DNA of 64,000 nt. Source: Diospyros lotus (Eukaryota; Streptophyta; Magnoliopsida; Ericales; Ebenaceae). This document shows positions 34,244-46,092 of this stretch, piece by piece. Location of the stretch: assembly GCF_014633365.1 (NCBI RefSeq), contig NC_068340.1:23167879-23231878 (forward strand), in the 5' to 3' direction. The stretch's first letter is position 1, and the number at the start of each line of letters is the position of its first letter. The translations under genes and the position numbers were made by a program. Under the pieces are notes generated by a model. That model was not told where the DNA came from. It ran no database searches and was given only the letters and a program-made list of their open reading frames with translations.

Positions 34244-34691
34244 TGATATTGCCAGCGATAGGGACGATGGTGGATCCATTTAGGTTGCGATCTCTAAATC
34301 GCTTGTAGGATCCAGATCCACTATTGACGCAAGATCTAGACAAACGAACCAGTCGAATCAAGGCTCTTTAGGGTGTTAATCTAGCTTTAATCACCAACTG
34401 GAAAGCTGCTATTCAAAGGAGAAAAATCGATCATCTGGTCACAAAATTCTCCAGAAATCTTCCTCTCTTGTTGATAAAGTGATAGGAGATGTGGGTTATG
34501 GATTGGGTCGCGTTGATGGGAGCCTGCGAAGCTAGGTCAGGTCGAGTTGTGGTTGGGTAGGGTTAGGAAAGGCCAATTTGAATGGTCAACATAATGTTAA
34601 GGTGACAAGTGATGAGGCCCAATTTTCAAAGCCCAATAACTCTACAAAGCAACCTATTTACAAGAATCATTCTAGGCCCAATAATACTTAT

Positions 34692-35901
34692 TGTAATACC
34701 CGAGAAATCCTTAAGGGTATAAATGGTATTTTACGAAGGGTATAACTGGAATTATCGAAATAAAGAGGCTGTAGGGTACACTATCACAGTTTTAAGCGAT
34801 CAGATCGACCGGAAGGAGTATCCTAAACCCTAGATAGCCAAGTGAAATGGAATAGTACCGATGAGTGATTCGAGGAATGATTTGTGGTGATAAAAGAAAT
34901 TGAATCGGGAACAATTTTTGGTACAACTGTCGATCGGGCTGGGAAAACTGAATTGACATAGGGAATATCCAGGAAGTCAACAGAGTATTTTTAGGACTTA
35001 GATTTTATGTATGGAACAACCCTTGAGCGATTTCGGGTTGAAATGAAGAGATTTAGGGTCAAAACGATCAACTGGGCCTAAGTGTAATTTTCTAATTTTA
35101 CCCGAGGGAGGTCAAAATGATAAATTTTTGGAAATTTCGAGGATGAAATGAGGTGTACTAAACTTGTGAGCCGTAGTGGTATTGTTAGAAAGATCAGAGG
35201 CTCAAGGAAAAGGGCAAAATTGAGTTTGGAGGAAATTAGGGGGCTATAGTGCAATTTACCAAAATTTTGGTAGTGTGAACGCAAAGGAAAAAAGGTTGTC
35301 GCCTTCCACAGCACGTGAATGTCATTTCCGGAGATGGGACGGCCGAGGGAAACCTGGGGAAGGTCGTATACGGCGTGAGCTGGCTTGGGGACCAAGCCTT
35401 GGCCGATGATTGGCCAAAAGGTGGCTGGATTTTGGCTATAAATGGGGCAAGGGTTCAGCCGAAATTTAGAACACAAATCGGCCGTGATTTTGGATGTTTT
35501 TGAGAAAGTGGTTAAGGGGCTTTTGATCCTTGCATCAAGAGAAAGAGATCTGGAGCTTTTGGGAGATTTTTCATCACGTTTGAAGGTCGTTTGAAGCTCG
35601 GCAGGAAACACGAAACGGACCACCTCCGCAAGCCTATAACTGCCCGTTTGGGGCATTTTTTGGTGTCCTTTCTACTGGAGATTGGTGGGGTTGGGATCGA
35701 TTTGCTGAGGGATTCAAGGGGGTACCCTTAGATTGGCCATCGGAGCTGTCACCAACGGCTGAAAATCGAAGAAAAAGGTGGCGCGTGAGTTGCACGGCTC
35801 ACACTTCATGCGCAACCACGCGCAGGGCGTGTGAAAGAGCGTGTGACAAGGGAAAATTCGGTATTTTCTTTGTATATTTTTCTAAATTTATTTTAGAAAT
35901 T
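34692..35901 (+). mobile_element. Ty3/gypsy-type LTR (plus orientation), interrupted
   Basis: It begins TGTAATACCCGAGAAATCCT, a common plant Ty3/gypsy LTR start, and continues with non-coding sequence of moderate GC. It is cut by the TSD-flanked solo LTR at 35902. No PBS or end was found. Overlapping frames on the minus strand (35078-35656) have no recognisable domain and are not called genes. Confidence 0.65.
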
Positions 35902-35906
35902 ATCAT

Positions 35907-37199
35907 TGTTAGAACGGGAAGTGCTTTGGCACACACCAAGAGGGGGGATGAATTGGATATTTTAAAAATCTTGATAGAACTTGAAAACTTTTTGACCCAA
36001 TTGAAGTTTTTGTGATTTAAAATATAGAACATATAAAATGACAAATATAAAGCAAGAAGAATAAATGAAACAAAGGATTTATAGTGGTTCGGTTTAAACC
36101 AAGCCTAATCCACTACCTTAGCTCCCACTAAGGATTTTAAACCAATTCACTAAAACCTCATACTTACACAAGTAGGCCCTCTAGCTACACAAGCTAGGAA
36201 AACAACCCATTGCTTCAACGAGCAAGTCCTCTAGCACAAAGATAGGAAAATAAGAATGATACAAATGTAAAGAGAGAAGCTAAGAGTTAATACTCTTAGT
36301 TACAAATTCTCTCACAATGAAAACAAGGCTTAATAATAAATTTACAATGATAGAACAATGAAGCCTTGGAGAAAAAAATACAACAGTGAAAGCGCAAATA
36401 TTATAAGCTCGAGTAAAAATGATTTGAACTCTTTAGATCAACTCGTTCCCATCCATTAGACTTATCTTGATCATCCATGACTTGTATTTATAAGCTTCCC
36501 AAGAGATTGAAGAGAAATGTAGCCATTTGTGACCGTTGGGATTGAAAAACTAGCCGTTGGAAGCTTTCTGCAAAACACATAGTCGACAGAAGAAAATGCA
36601 TAGTTAACTATTTTTATAAATAAAACAAAACATAGTAGACAAACAAAAATGCATAGTCGACTATCTTATAACACAAAAATCCCATAGTCGACAGATACAT
36701 ATGCACAGTCGACTATTGCAAAAATGTGAAGAGAATTTTGAATTTTATGAACAAAAATAGTCGACAGATGAAAAGCCATAGTCGATATCCTTATATGATA
36801 GTCGATAGATACAAAAATAGTCGATAGATGCCTTAAATAGTCGACAGATCAAATCAGCATAGTCGACTATCCTTATACATAGTCAACTATCCTTATAACA
36901 TAGTCGACTATTTTTAGGCATAGTCAACAGCATTAAACCACATAGTCGACTATCCTTTTGAAAACATTGAAAACTTAATAAATCCTCATTTTGATCTTTT
37001 GAAAGCAAATTGAGATTATCAAAAGTATATTTTGAAACAAAACCTCACTCAACCATACTCAATATTTCTTCCATAGGATTTCATACCTTGCTTCAAAAAT
37101 CATATATTACAAATTTGTTTTCTCATTCATATAATCCATAGAGATTGATTTTCATATAGTCATTATCAAAACTATTTTATTACCAAGAGTAAAATATCA
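35907..37199 (+). mobile_element. Solo LTR, copia-like, second copy of the 9401-10802 family
   Basis: It starts TGTTAGAACGGGAAGTGC and ends AGAGTAAAATATCA (1293 bp). ATCAT duplications lie at 35902-35906 and 37200-37204. It is homologous to 9401-10802 in opposite orientation, including CACACCAAGAGGGGGGATGA and the TAGTCGACTA array (36585-36950), but diverged and about 110 bp shorter. No internal region is attached. Confidence 0.9.
36585..36955. repeat. CATAGTCGACTAT motif array
   Basis: About 15 variants of ATAGTCGACTAT or ATAGTCGACAGAT occur at irregular short spacing inside the second solo LTR. They mirror the array at 9783-10115. Confidence 0.85.
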
Positions 37200-37204
37200 A
37201 TCAT

Positions 37205-37313
37205 GTTGAAAGATTTGGGAAAAAGTTTGATTAAAAAATTTGATTATTTTTTGCGGAGGTTTTCAAAACCACGGCAAAAAAATCATCGCGAAAAATTAAT
37301 TTTTTTTGTAGTG
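37205..37313 (-). mobile_element. Terminus of a CACTA element
   Basis: The forward strand ends in TTTTTTTTGTAGTG at 37313, so the minus strand starts CACTACAAAAAAAA. This is the hallmark end of an En/Spm element. Inverted subterminal units (GCGGAGGTTTTCAAAACC) precede it. The other end was not found; the solo LTR at 35907-37199 interrupts it. CAC at 37314-37316 may be the 3-bp TSD. Confidence 0.7.
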
Positions 37314-37316
37314 CAC

Positions 37317-38345
37317 AAGATTTATGGGAAAAATAAAAATAATCACACAACCAATACAAAAATAGTTTTAACAACAAGGATATGAAGAACAAGACATATT
37401 TTGACGTTCCAACCGAGAGAAAGGGAAAGCTTGCACAATATAAAAAAAGTGCAAGAGGAACTTGCTTTGTTAATGAAAACCAAAGAAGGATAGAAGCCTT
37501 CCATTAAAATTGAAATCCTCACTCCTTGAAGTTCCAAGCAAGCAAAAAAAATAGAGGAAGAAGAAGATGCAAATAAAAAAGGAACAAAGAAGAAAATGAA
37601 GAAGCCATGAGAGAGAGATTGGAAATAAAAGAATGAAGAAAAAAACAACAAAGCATGGAGAGGTAAGGGAGAAAGGAATGGGCTGCCATCCAGCCCCCTT
37701 GTTTTACCTTTTTGCCCCTATTTCATGCACACACATATACATAATATTTCATGCCTATTTTGCATTATTTGTCTTTTCTTTCCTCTCTTATTTATTCTCT
37801 CAAATTATGAAATTCTCCATTTGCCCTCACCTTTTTCAAACACAACATATGCATTAAAAGATCGTTTACTTCATTTTTTTTCACCCACATAATACATGTA
37901 AATACATTTATTTATAATCCATTTCATATGCACTTGGCCCAAGCCCAATTCATAATGAGCCCAATAGAGTATCTTTCCAACCATCACTTTTGTTGGGCCT
38001 TTTCTATGCCCAACCCATTACACACATAATTCATATTTTAAATATTCACTCATACATTAATTTGCTTACATTTAGTTTTCCCCAAAAATGGTAGTTTTAT
38101 TATTTTGCCCATTTATCAACATATAAAATATTTTCAACATTTCTAGCCCCTTGATTTCTCAACTCTTTTAACACTTTGACTTTTCCACTTATTTTTCACC
38201 TCATTTATTTGGACTTTCTGCACTCATAAATTCCTCCATTTTTTGGCTTATCTCATTTAAATAATTTTAATGACATTGATTACGACATATCAAAATAACC
38301 TCAAATATTAATTAAACGCCTTAGGCCTCATAACGGGTCGTTACA
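37317..38345 (-). mobile_element. Ty3/gypsy-type LTR, 5' portion, holding the right copy of segments A and B
   Basis: On the minus strand it starts TGTAACGACCCGTTATGAGG at 38345. 37317-37610 matches 9166-9400 joined to 10803-10880 in reverse complement with no LTR between them. It was cut by the CACTA element at 37313. Open frames such as 37343-37651 (minus) are translated LTR. Confidence 0.7.
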
Positions 38346-40600
38346 CAATGACCTGACTATATATATAGTATATTCGTTCTTAAAAAAAAGAGGGGGAAAG
38401 AGGTGAAAGATGGTCGACAGCTAGATTTAAGGATGAATTCGTGGAAAAGAAAATAAAGAATAAAGCAAGGAAGGCCGAAGCAACACAACAACTATACGTC
38501 GATGGAAACTTCAAAGGCAATTGAGTAGATCAAAAATTGATTGAATAAATCTGCCCAAAAACCCTAATATTTGTGGAAAACTATCACATATATTCTATCG
38601 TTGAAGCAATCTAGAAGAATTATATATATATATATATTAAAAAAGGTCATTTTTACCCCTCAAAAAAATAATTAAGGCAATAATTTTTTTATTAAAATAA
38701 TTATCTTTATGATGTAAAAAATAATTATCATTTTATTATTTTATTTTATAAGAGACGAAAATTTTTGTCTTTGAAACAGAGGCACAAATTATTTTTGAGT
38801 ACATCTTAAGGATGGAATAATTCCATCTCTAATTCTGTCTATGACACAAAGACGACTATTTTTTGTTTCTAAAAATTTTTTGTTTTAAATTCATCTCTAA
38901 ATCAGTCTCAATTAGAGATAAAAAAAAAATTTATCTCTAAAATCCATCTCGATCATTTTTTTATTTTAAGCTCTTCGGTACATGTATACCAGTTATGATC
39001 AATTAAGAAAGGTTAATTTTATGAACAGAAGCCGGCCAATTTATAGATGATTTCTTGACTAAAATTTGGTATCGGCAAGCTCCTTGTGTTTGTAGCTTAT
39101 AAATCATGCATGAAATATATAATTATATATATATATGCTAAGAAAATATATTTTTTCTTTTAATAATATCATTCAACTAGAAGATAGCTTCTCTATCAAG
39201 GTTTTTCAGGGGGTAGACAATTTAAACTTTTGTCTTTCTAGTTTTTTCTCCTTCCTCAATTGTTCCATTGCAGTTGGATATATGTCCTAACCGCTCATCT
39301 TTTTAATTAATTGTAGGTTCTTAGGATTTTTTTCAATGAAGAATTCGTAACTAACACAAAACAAATGTACATAATTATTTTTAGTTATTTTTCTAAAAAA
39401 AAATATTTTCAATCATTCAAATAAATTAATTACATTTTATAATCACTTTTTTTTTTTTTAAGAATTATACTTAGCTGAAAATGTGACAGGGTTAAAACTA
39501 ACTGGGTTAGAAGTTAAAAAAAAAATGACAAATTTACAAAATTAATTGACAGAGTCAAAACTGGTAAAGTGATTATAGAATGCAATTAATTTGTTTGAGT
39601 GACTAAAAATATTTTTTTTTTTTTTTTTGAGACATGGTTAACTTTTTCAATTTTCACTTTTTTTTTCGAGGTTCACTAGTCATTAGATCAAGTGAGATTG
39701 GGTGAGATGACATAGAATAGGAATAGGAATAGGAATAGGAATAGGAATAGGAATGGCAGCACAAAAGGTTTTTTCCATGGGGTTGGAGGTGACAATAGAA
39801 TCCGATCTCCTCTGGCACCCCTCTCTCTCTGTCTCTCTCTCTCTATATATATATATATATTAAGTTGAAAACCAAAACTGGTAAAGTTCAATTTCTCTAC
39901 AAATTGAATATAGTTGAGATTTGTAAGAAATTGAACCTCACTAGTAGTTACAATTTCTCTACAACAAAATTACAACCAATATTCAATTGCAAAGCTTCCA
40001 TTTCTCTACAATTGATTCAATTTGTAGAGAAATTGAACCCTTGCAAAGTGAATCACACTGGTTGCAATGACTCTTTACTAATTGAGAGAGTTAGTTGTTG
40101 CATAGAGAATAACTGAAGAAACATATTCAATTAGAGTAGTATTTGTTAAAATGAGTAACATAAATTTGTATTAAAATAAAGTTAAAATACTTTTTAGATC
40201 AAAATATGAAATTGTCAAAATAAGCTGAAAAGTACTCTAATATTTTTATCAAATTATGTTAATTTTTTTAAATACACCGGAGACACATGTGTTATTTTTT
40301 CTTATCTGTAAGATTTAAAATAAATTTATTTGAAAATGAGATAGGGATAAATTTATCTAAAAACTCTTAAATAAAAAGTCACATGAGTTCTTTTTCAAAA
40401 GTTATCTGATAAATTTAATAAATATAATGAAAAATATTTTTGTCTACAATACTTTTATATCTCACTTTTTAAAATTTATTTATATTTTGATTAACAAACC
40501 CTACTTAAAATATTTAGTAACATTTTTTAAAATGTCTAAATATATTTAAATGATCAAGCCATTATTTTTTTACATTATCTATCACACTCTAATAAACCAT
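38346..40600. other. A/T-rich repeat debris, no gene
   Basis: 38750-38960 contains inverted AGAGATGAATTT / AATTCCATCTCT units like the CACTA subterminal repeats at 26150-26370. A hexanucleotide repeat (GAATAG)6 lies at 39715-39750, a CT/TA microsatellite at about 39823-39860, and A/T-rich DNA elsewhere. Frames at 39688-39891 and 39865-40116 follow these repeats and have no domain. Confidence 0.5.
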
Positions 40601-41090
40601 AATATGTGGACTGTCCGGGCTCAATCTCAGCCCTCCCCTTAAGCCCAATCTTGGTCCTCTTTCTAGACCCAATCTTGGTCCAGTTTCAGCATGCAACGGC
40701 ATCATTATGATTTCCACTAGATATTCGCGCGGTAACTTTAGATCATATCCTCATTAATGGCAAATCCCATGCACATTAATGAAGGTCCCATCGCCACCAT
40801 GCTACCACTTGGGAACCTCCACCGATACTAGATAGCCAGTCTCATCACCTACAAACGCACGACGTATGCATGCAGGAGGACATCTGCCCCTCCTATATCA
40901 ACATGATCTCTTCAGAGTCAAGGTATGTTTACATCTCTAACTTACTGATAAACTATCTCTTTTTACTCTCTTACTCACTCGATCGTTGGAGTGCTTATAA
41001 GTGCCAACCGCCCCCAGACGGATCCATCGCCGGAGCCCGCACCCTACCTCTGATCGTCCTCTTTTGGTCAAAAAGGAACAAATACTATTT
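40600..41090 (+). mobile_element. LTR-like fragment, probably Ty3/gypsy
   Basis: The region has a GGAGTGCTTATAAGTGCC block followed by a C-rich stretch and a CATTAATGAAGG segment, an arrangement seen in 3' parts of plant Ty3 LTRs. No termini or TSD were found. The long frame 40870-41451 crosses the LTR-like part into A/T-rich DNA and shows no domain, so it is not called a gene. Confidence 0.35.
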
Positions 41091-41600
41091 TAATATTTTT
41101 TTTTTTAACTTTATTTCAGATAAGAAAGTACAAATTATCAGTTTATTTTTATTATTTGATCTGTTACTCCCCTTCAATGTTCTGTTCATTGGGCTTGCTT
41201 TAAACTTGTTGAAACTCGGGCTAGACTACCTCCAAATTGGGTTTCTCTTATTTGCTTGGGCCTCAAAACCCCTCCCAACAAATATATGGCCCAAAGTACA
41301 AAAATACCTTACTACCTTACCGCCCATAATATGGTTTCAATCTAAGGGGGGTGGGGGTTGTTTGGCGTTAGCTTCAATTTTGGTCGAGAGTCCTTATAAG
41401 CACTTTAAAAGTATACGCCTATTCTCTTTATTGTTTTTATATTATTTTTAATTTTTTAAAATAGTAAAAATGTATTTATTTTTATATTTTTTAAAATAAA
41501 AAAATATAATAAAAAAAACTTAAAACAACATTTTATTATTTTATTTATTATCAGCCAAAAATTCAAAACGCGGAAAACTGACTCTTACCCACTTCTCTCT
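41091..41600. other. Non-coding, partly MITE-like
   Basis: 41409-41540 is A/T-rich with TTTTTAAAATA inverted stretches like the interior of the MITE at 15445-15913. No termini were identified. Confidence 0.35.
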
Positions 41601-41649
41601 TCCTTCCCCTTCATTCTCACACCAAGCCACATCTTCTGGGAGACTTCCC

Positions 41650-42058
41650 TAGAAAAGAGGGGGCAACTTCCAGAAGCCCCAAACGACCGAGACACAAGAC
41701 GATGGCCACGAGAAACCGTCGAGAATGTGGCGGGTGAGTTTTTCGACTTCCGACGAGAATGTGCCGGAGTAGCCAGCGGGGTATAGGGTGATCTGGGTGA
41801 CCCGAGAGGGGCCCGGAGCGGGGTTGCCGTGGCAGTTGACGCCGCAGATGAAGTGGACACAACGAGGATTGGCGCATGGGTTGGAGCTGAAATTCCTGGA
41901 GCTGGGGCAAATGGAGGATTGGATCGTGGCGGGGTTGATCGACGCTTTGAAGGCTTTGAGGGCTGCGATGTCGAAGACAGAGTTAAATAATCGATGAGAC
42001 TGGTGACGAAAAGTAGAGAAATTGCAGAGAAACGGAGGAGAAGGAAGGGCTCAGGCAT
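41650..42058 (-). pseudogene. 5' fragment of an LRR-domain protein gene, frameshifted
   Basis: The minus strand starts MPEPFLLLRFSAISLLFVTS, a good signal peptide. After a frame change at about 41995 another frame reads DIAALKAFKASINPATIQSS, then CANPRCVHFICGVNC, then RVTQITLYPAGYSGTFS (41972 to about 41750). This matches the N-terminal cap (LRRNT_2) and first repeat of plant LRR receptor-like or LRR extracellular proteins: D.AALKAFK, S.W.F..DPC, C.V.C, RVT.I.L...G..G. The usual Trp is Arg (SSRNFSSNPC). No later repeats or kinase follow. It looks like a captured or truncated gene piece. Confidence 0.7.
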
Positions 42059-42189
42059 GGTGGAACCAAACAGAGAGGAGGGGGAAAGAGACATATGTAT
42101 ACTGGGTGGGCTTTGCTAATGGCTGTGCTAGTGCTTTTGAAGTTGAAAGTGTCGGTTACCCGCCAGTTGGACAGCACTACTTGGAGGAA

Positions 42190-43525
42190 TATCGCGTTAG
42201 TCGTTTAGATGGGATTAAGTCAGTGATTAAATTTTTTTGTAATTTTAATAAATATTTTTTATTAATAATTTTATTTAAAAATATATATTTAATAAATATA
42301 ATAAATTATATTTAAAATTAATAATAAATTTAAGTCATAAAATATAGTAAAAATAAATAAAATAAAATAGTAGTGATTCAGTATCTCCACACATATCTAA
42401 TTCACTCCCTCAAGATCTAATCACCATTAAAATTTCACTATATCAATCTCACTAAGGTTTTCACATTACCTCACATTGAAAATTAGATACAGTGAACCAC
42501 AGAAACGGCTCGAAAATGCAATTTCGACATTTTTAAACTGTTTTCAAAATGAGAAATGTTTCTTGTTTCGAAATTGTTTACATTTATTTTTTTAGAAAAT
42601 TTTGTTTTCCCGTTTTCGTTTTGTATTGGAAACATTTCCAATTTTTATTTCCATGCAACACAGACTAGATACACACACAATGGGTTCTAAGCAACCACTA
42701 CATCAAGATTTTCATTTTACATTATCTTGGAAACTAGATTCACTTAGATTTTAAACGATTCTAGAAAATTTATACAATCCACAAGTATAGTTTAAATGTT
42801 TACAAATAATTTGTCTACACTTGGACACAAATAAACAATTAAGTACTAAATATACAAGACAATAATATTTAAATAAATAAATAAACGATGACCTCGATTT
42901 GAATGAAAAAAATTGGATTCAACTTTGTAATATCTTTTTCTCCTTTTGCCTTGTGGCTCTTTGGTAGATGTGTAATAATGTTTCAAGAGTCTTTGATTGC
43001 TTGGATATTAGCTTGAGAGCGTTTGAGAGTTTTCAAGTGCTTTGGATATGGAATGAAAACACTTGATTGTCTCAAAAATGAGTTTGGGGGTATTTATAAG
43101 GGTTTGGGGTACTATTTCAACGGTCAAAAAACTAACTGTTAGGCCACAAATCGACTTTCCAAAGTGGGAAAGTTAACTCTCATTCGAATGAGAGCAACGG
43201 TTGAAAATCTGACCATTTGCACTGAAAGTTGACTTTCAAAAATCAAAAAGTTGACTTTCAGAAATCAAATAGTCGACTTTCACTGTAGCGACACTGTAGT
43301 GAGAGTCGACATTCTAAAACTAATGAGTTGACTTTACTATAACATCATTATAGTAAATAGTAATTTACTGTAGCAATAGTCAAGAGTCGATTTTTGGCAT
43401 GCCAAGAGTCGACTTTTGATCTAGAATTTGCAAAAAAATACATATATATATATTTATATATAATTTATGCATTTTAAATTATCTATTAAATATTTTTAAT
43501 AAAAATAATATTTTTAGTAATACAT
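42190..43525. mobile_element. Copia-like LTR debris with GTCGACTTT motif array
   Basis: 42230-42360 is A/T-rich. From about 42660 the sequence resembles an LTR (microsatellite-poor, non-coding). At 43150-43430 some ten variants of AGTTGACTTTC, AGTCGACTTTC and AGAGTCGACTTTT occur. Neither boundary nor TSD could be fixed. Confidence 0.4.
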
Positions 43526-43529
43526 ATTG

Positions 43530-45120
43530 TTATGAGTAATTTTTGAACCATCTCTTATGGACTAGACTTTATCAAGTAGGCCCGCCCAACTTTCCAAAAT
43601 CCAATGGGCCTAAGGTCGAGGACATCTCAGCAAGGTCGCAGATTGCCGAAACCCAAGCTCAAACAACAAAAATAAGCGGGCCCCCGACAAGACCTTTAGC
43701 TCGCTGGCCAATCTAATTAGCCCGCAGGACAAAAAGGTCGTGTAATAACCGGAGACAATGTCCACATGCCTTTATCTAAAGAAAATCGAATCCCTAATAA
43801 TACGAAATCTATTCCTGATTTTGTGGAACTGATAAAGACATATTATCCCCATAATATTGTCCTTCCATATTTAGGAGTCATTCAAATTGTAAACACTCCA
43901 CTATTGTTGTTAAAATCCCGATTTTACGCATACGATTTTACGATTTTACGATTCGAAGACCCCCAAACGATTCAAATCCCATGTAAAATCCAATTTGGGA
44001 TAAAATCCTATAAAATCTCGATTTTACATGTACGATTTTACGATTTTACGCTTCAGAGATCCCCAAACGATTTTACGATTCAAAGACCTCTATTGATTTA
44101 AGTTGTAATTTAGAATATACTTCCAACATCTCAATGTCACATAGCATCTGACATTGGAACTTATGCAATGAATTGTTATATTTTACCTCTAAATTGGAAC
44201 TTGATTTAACATTGATTACATAAATTCCAATGTCACATAGCATCTAACATTAATTGCATAAGTTCCAATTTACTTGATTTAAATTATAATTTTTACTTGA
44301 TTTAACATTGATTGAATAAGTAAATCAAGACAAACAAGTAATTAATTAATGGACCAGCCAACCCCAAATTGGGATATTACTTGATTTAATCAATGTTAAA
44401 TCAAGAAAAAATTGCAATCTAAATCTAATGGAAGACATTGGAAGCATCATCTAAAGAATTTTAAGCTATATTTTACCTCTAAATTACCTATATTTTGCCT
44501 CTAAATTGTCTATACCAACCTGCTAGTTTTTTAGCTATATTTGGGAAGTATCATTTTTTGAATTATAATAAGGAATAATCAAGTTATTAAATAATATTAA
44601 TTCATTTTCTACAAAATTATATTATTATAAACATATATTTACAAAAATTTAAGGGTATTTTTAATTATCTCTAAAATCTTACGATTTTACGATTCGATTT
44701 TACGATCCGATTTTATGGACCCTTTGTCGATCTCACTTAAAATTTCGATTTTAACAACCTTGCACTCCACTTTATAAATAGGGGTCAAAAAATCATTATA
44801 TGGCCATGAACAATTACGTACTATTACTCTATCAAAATTAGCAGAGAATAGTCGTAGAGTATGCATCATTCTAGCCGAACTATGTAAAAAAACTTTCTTG
44901 CGTATCATTTGTTATTTTTGTGCTATTTGTTTCTTCTCTTTGCATTCATGTTTATTTTATTAGTGTGGTCCAACGAATCACGATCGACCAATTCTGAACA
45001 TCGACACATATGTTATGAAAAAAATATTTTATACATTAATCAAAAATTATTTGATACTATAATTAATATATTTAAGAGAAATACTTTTTTTTGTTAATCA
45101 TCAAAATTTAATTAATATGA
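43530..45120. mobile_element. Retrotransposon LTR fragment split by a Mutator-like element
   Basis: 43550-43902 and 44772-45000 become continuous when the insert 43903-44762 and one 9-bp duplication are removed. The joined sequence is non-coding and looks like LTR, with GGGCCC blocks and TATAAATAGGGG followed by leader-like DNA. The terminal boundaries are uncertain. Confidence 0.45.
43903..44762. mobile_element. Non-autonomous Mutator-like element with 9-bp TSD
   Basis: CACTCCACT is duplicated exactly at 43894-43902 and 44763-44771. The 860-bp insert starts ATTGTTGTTAAAATC and ends GATTTTAACAACCTTG, giving a short inverted terminal repeat GTTGTTAAAATC. A 9-bp duplication is the Mutator hallmark. 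Inside are repeated TACGATTTTACGATTTTACG strings near both ends and smaller internal hairpins. No transposase, so it moved in trans. Class assignment rests on TSD length only. Confidence 0.75.
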
Positions 45121-45236
45121 ATAAGTTGGCTCAATGTATTGGGCTTTGCTATTCATATTTGACGTTTCCTTACCAAATTAACCTAAATTATGCACACACA
45201 AAAAAAGACATAGAAAATACAATATTGTTGGCTCTT

Positions 45237-45420
45237 GAAAGTCCTAAAGCGTGTGATAATCAAATTCATTGAATAAAATGTCATAAAAAATTATTTTTAA
45301 AATTCTAAACAGAACTTATTTCTTAGTTTTTAATTTTTTAAAAACAGACTACCAATACAGAAAATTAAAAATGAATTCAAATTTTAAAATTAAAAATTAA
45401 AAACTAAAAACGGACCCTTA
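45237..45420. mobile_element. Truncated relative of the 15445 MITE
   Basis: Blocks ATTCATTGAATAAAATGTCA, ACAGAAAATTAAAAATGAAT and AAAATTAAAAATTAAAAACT match the 3' half of the MITE at 15445-15913 by eye. The outer end is lost. Confidence 0.5.
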
Positions 45421-45918
45421 ATTTTCTATTTCATTTGTTTAGCAAATTATGAAGATGTTATAAGTTACTCAACTTAGTAATTTTATGGGGTTTTTTTTAT
45501 AGCTTATGCCCGACTTTAGAATAAGTTAATTTGAACCAAGGAAATTTCGAAATCTCACAAAAAGAATCACTTATTAACAAACAAAAGCTTTAACAGTTTA
45601 TTAATAAAAAAAAATCTTAAAATTTATCAACTGGTATGAAGGTTGTTACATAAATAAAAGAAAGAGTAATTAGTTTATATTTATGGATGGACATTAGATG
45701 TGTGGGGGATAGAAACGTGACTTGGAGATGGGACAAGGATCTCAAATCTGTGTCTACCAAAGCAATGGCACATCTAGTGAGTGACCTTTCCTGGGCTGGG
45801 CCTCCACGTGACGCCGTGATTTTCCATTTTTCATATTTCACAAATTACTCAGCGCCAACGTTGGCTGCTCTCTATTGTTTTATATATCTAATATAATCTA
45901 AGATTAGCATAAAACACA

Positions 45919-45924
45919 GTGTGT

Positions 45925-45967
<43 letters not shown>

Positions 45968-46092
45968 TTAGCCATATTTTAATTAATGAGGAGGTCACTA
46001 GTCACTCACGAGTGGTTGGTTGGGGCAAGGCATTTGAGCTGGGCCGGCCCAAGAAGCAAAATATGTCAAGAGAGAGAGAGAGAGAGAGAGAG
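45919..46092. repeat. GT/GA microsatellites
   Basis: (GT)n followed by (GA)n at 45919-45965, and a second (GA)n at about 46070-46092. 45421-46390 otherwise shows no gene; short frames around 45617-46216 have no domain. Confidence 0.9.

Noticed and set aside
35078..35656. 192-codon frame on the minus strand
   Set aside because: It lies fully inside a Ty3-type LTR and is opposite to its orientation; no domain.
40870..41451. 193-codon open frame
   Set aside because: It crosses an LTR-like region and A/T-rich DNA and encodes a hydrophobic, low-complexity product with no recognisable family.
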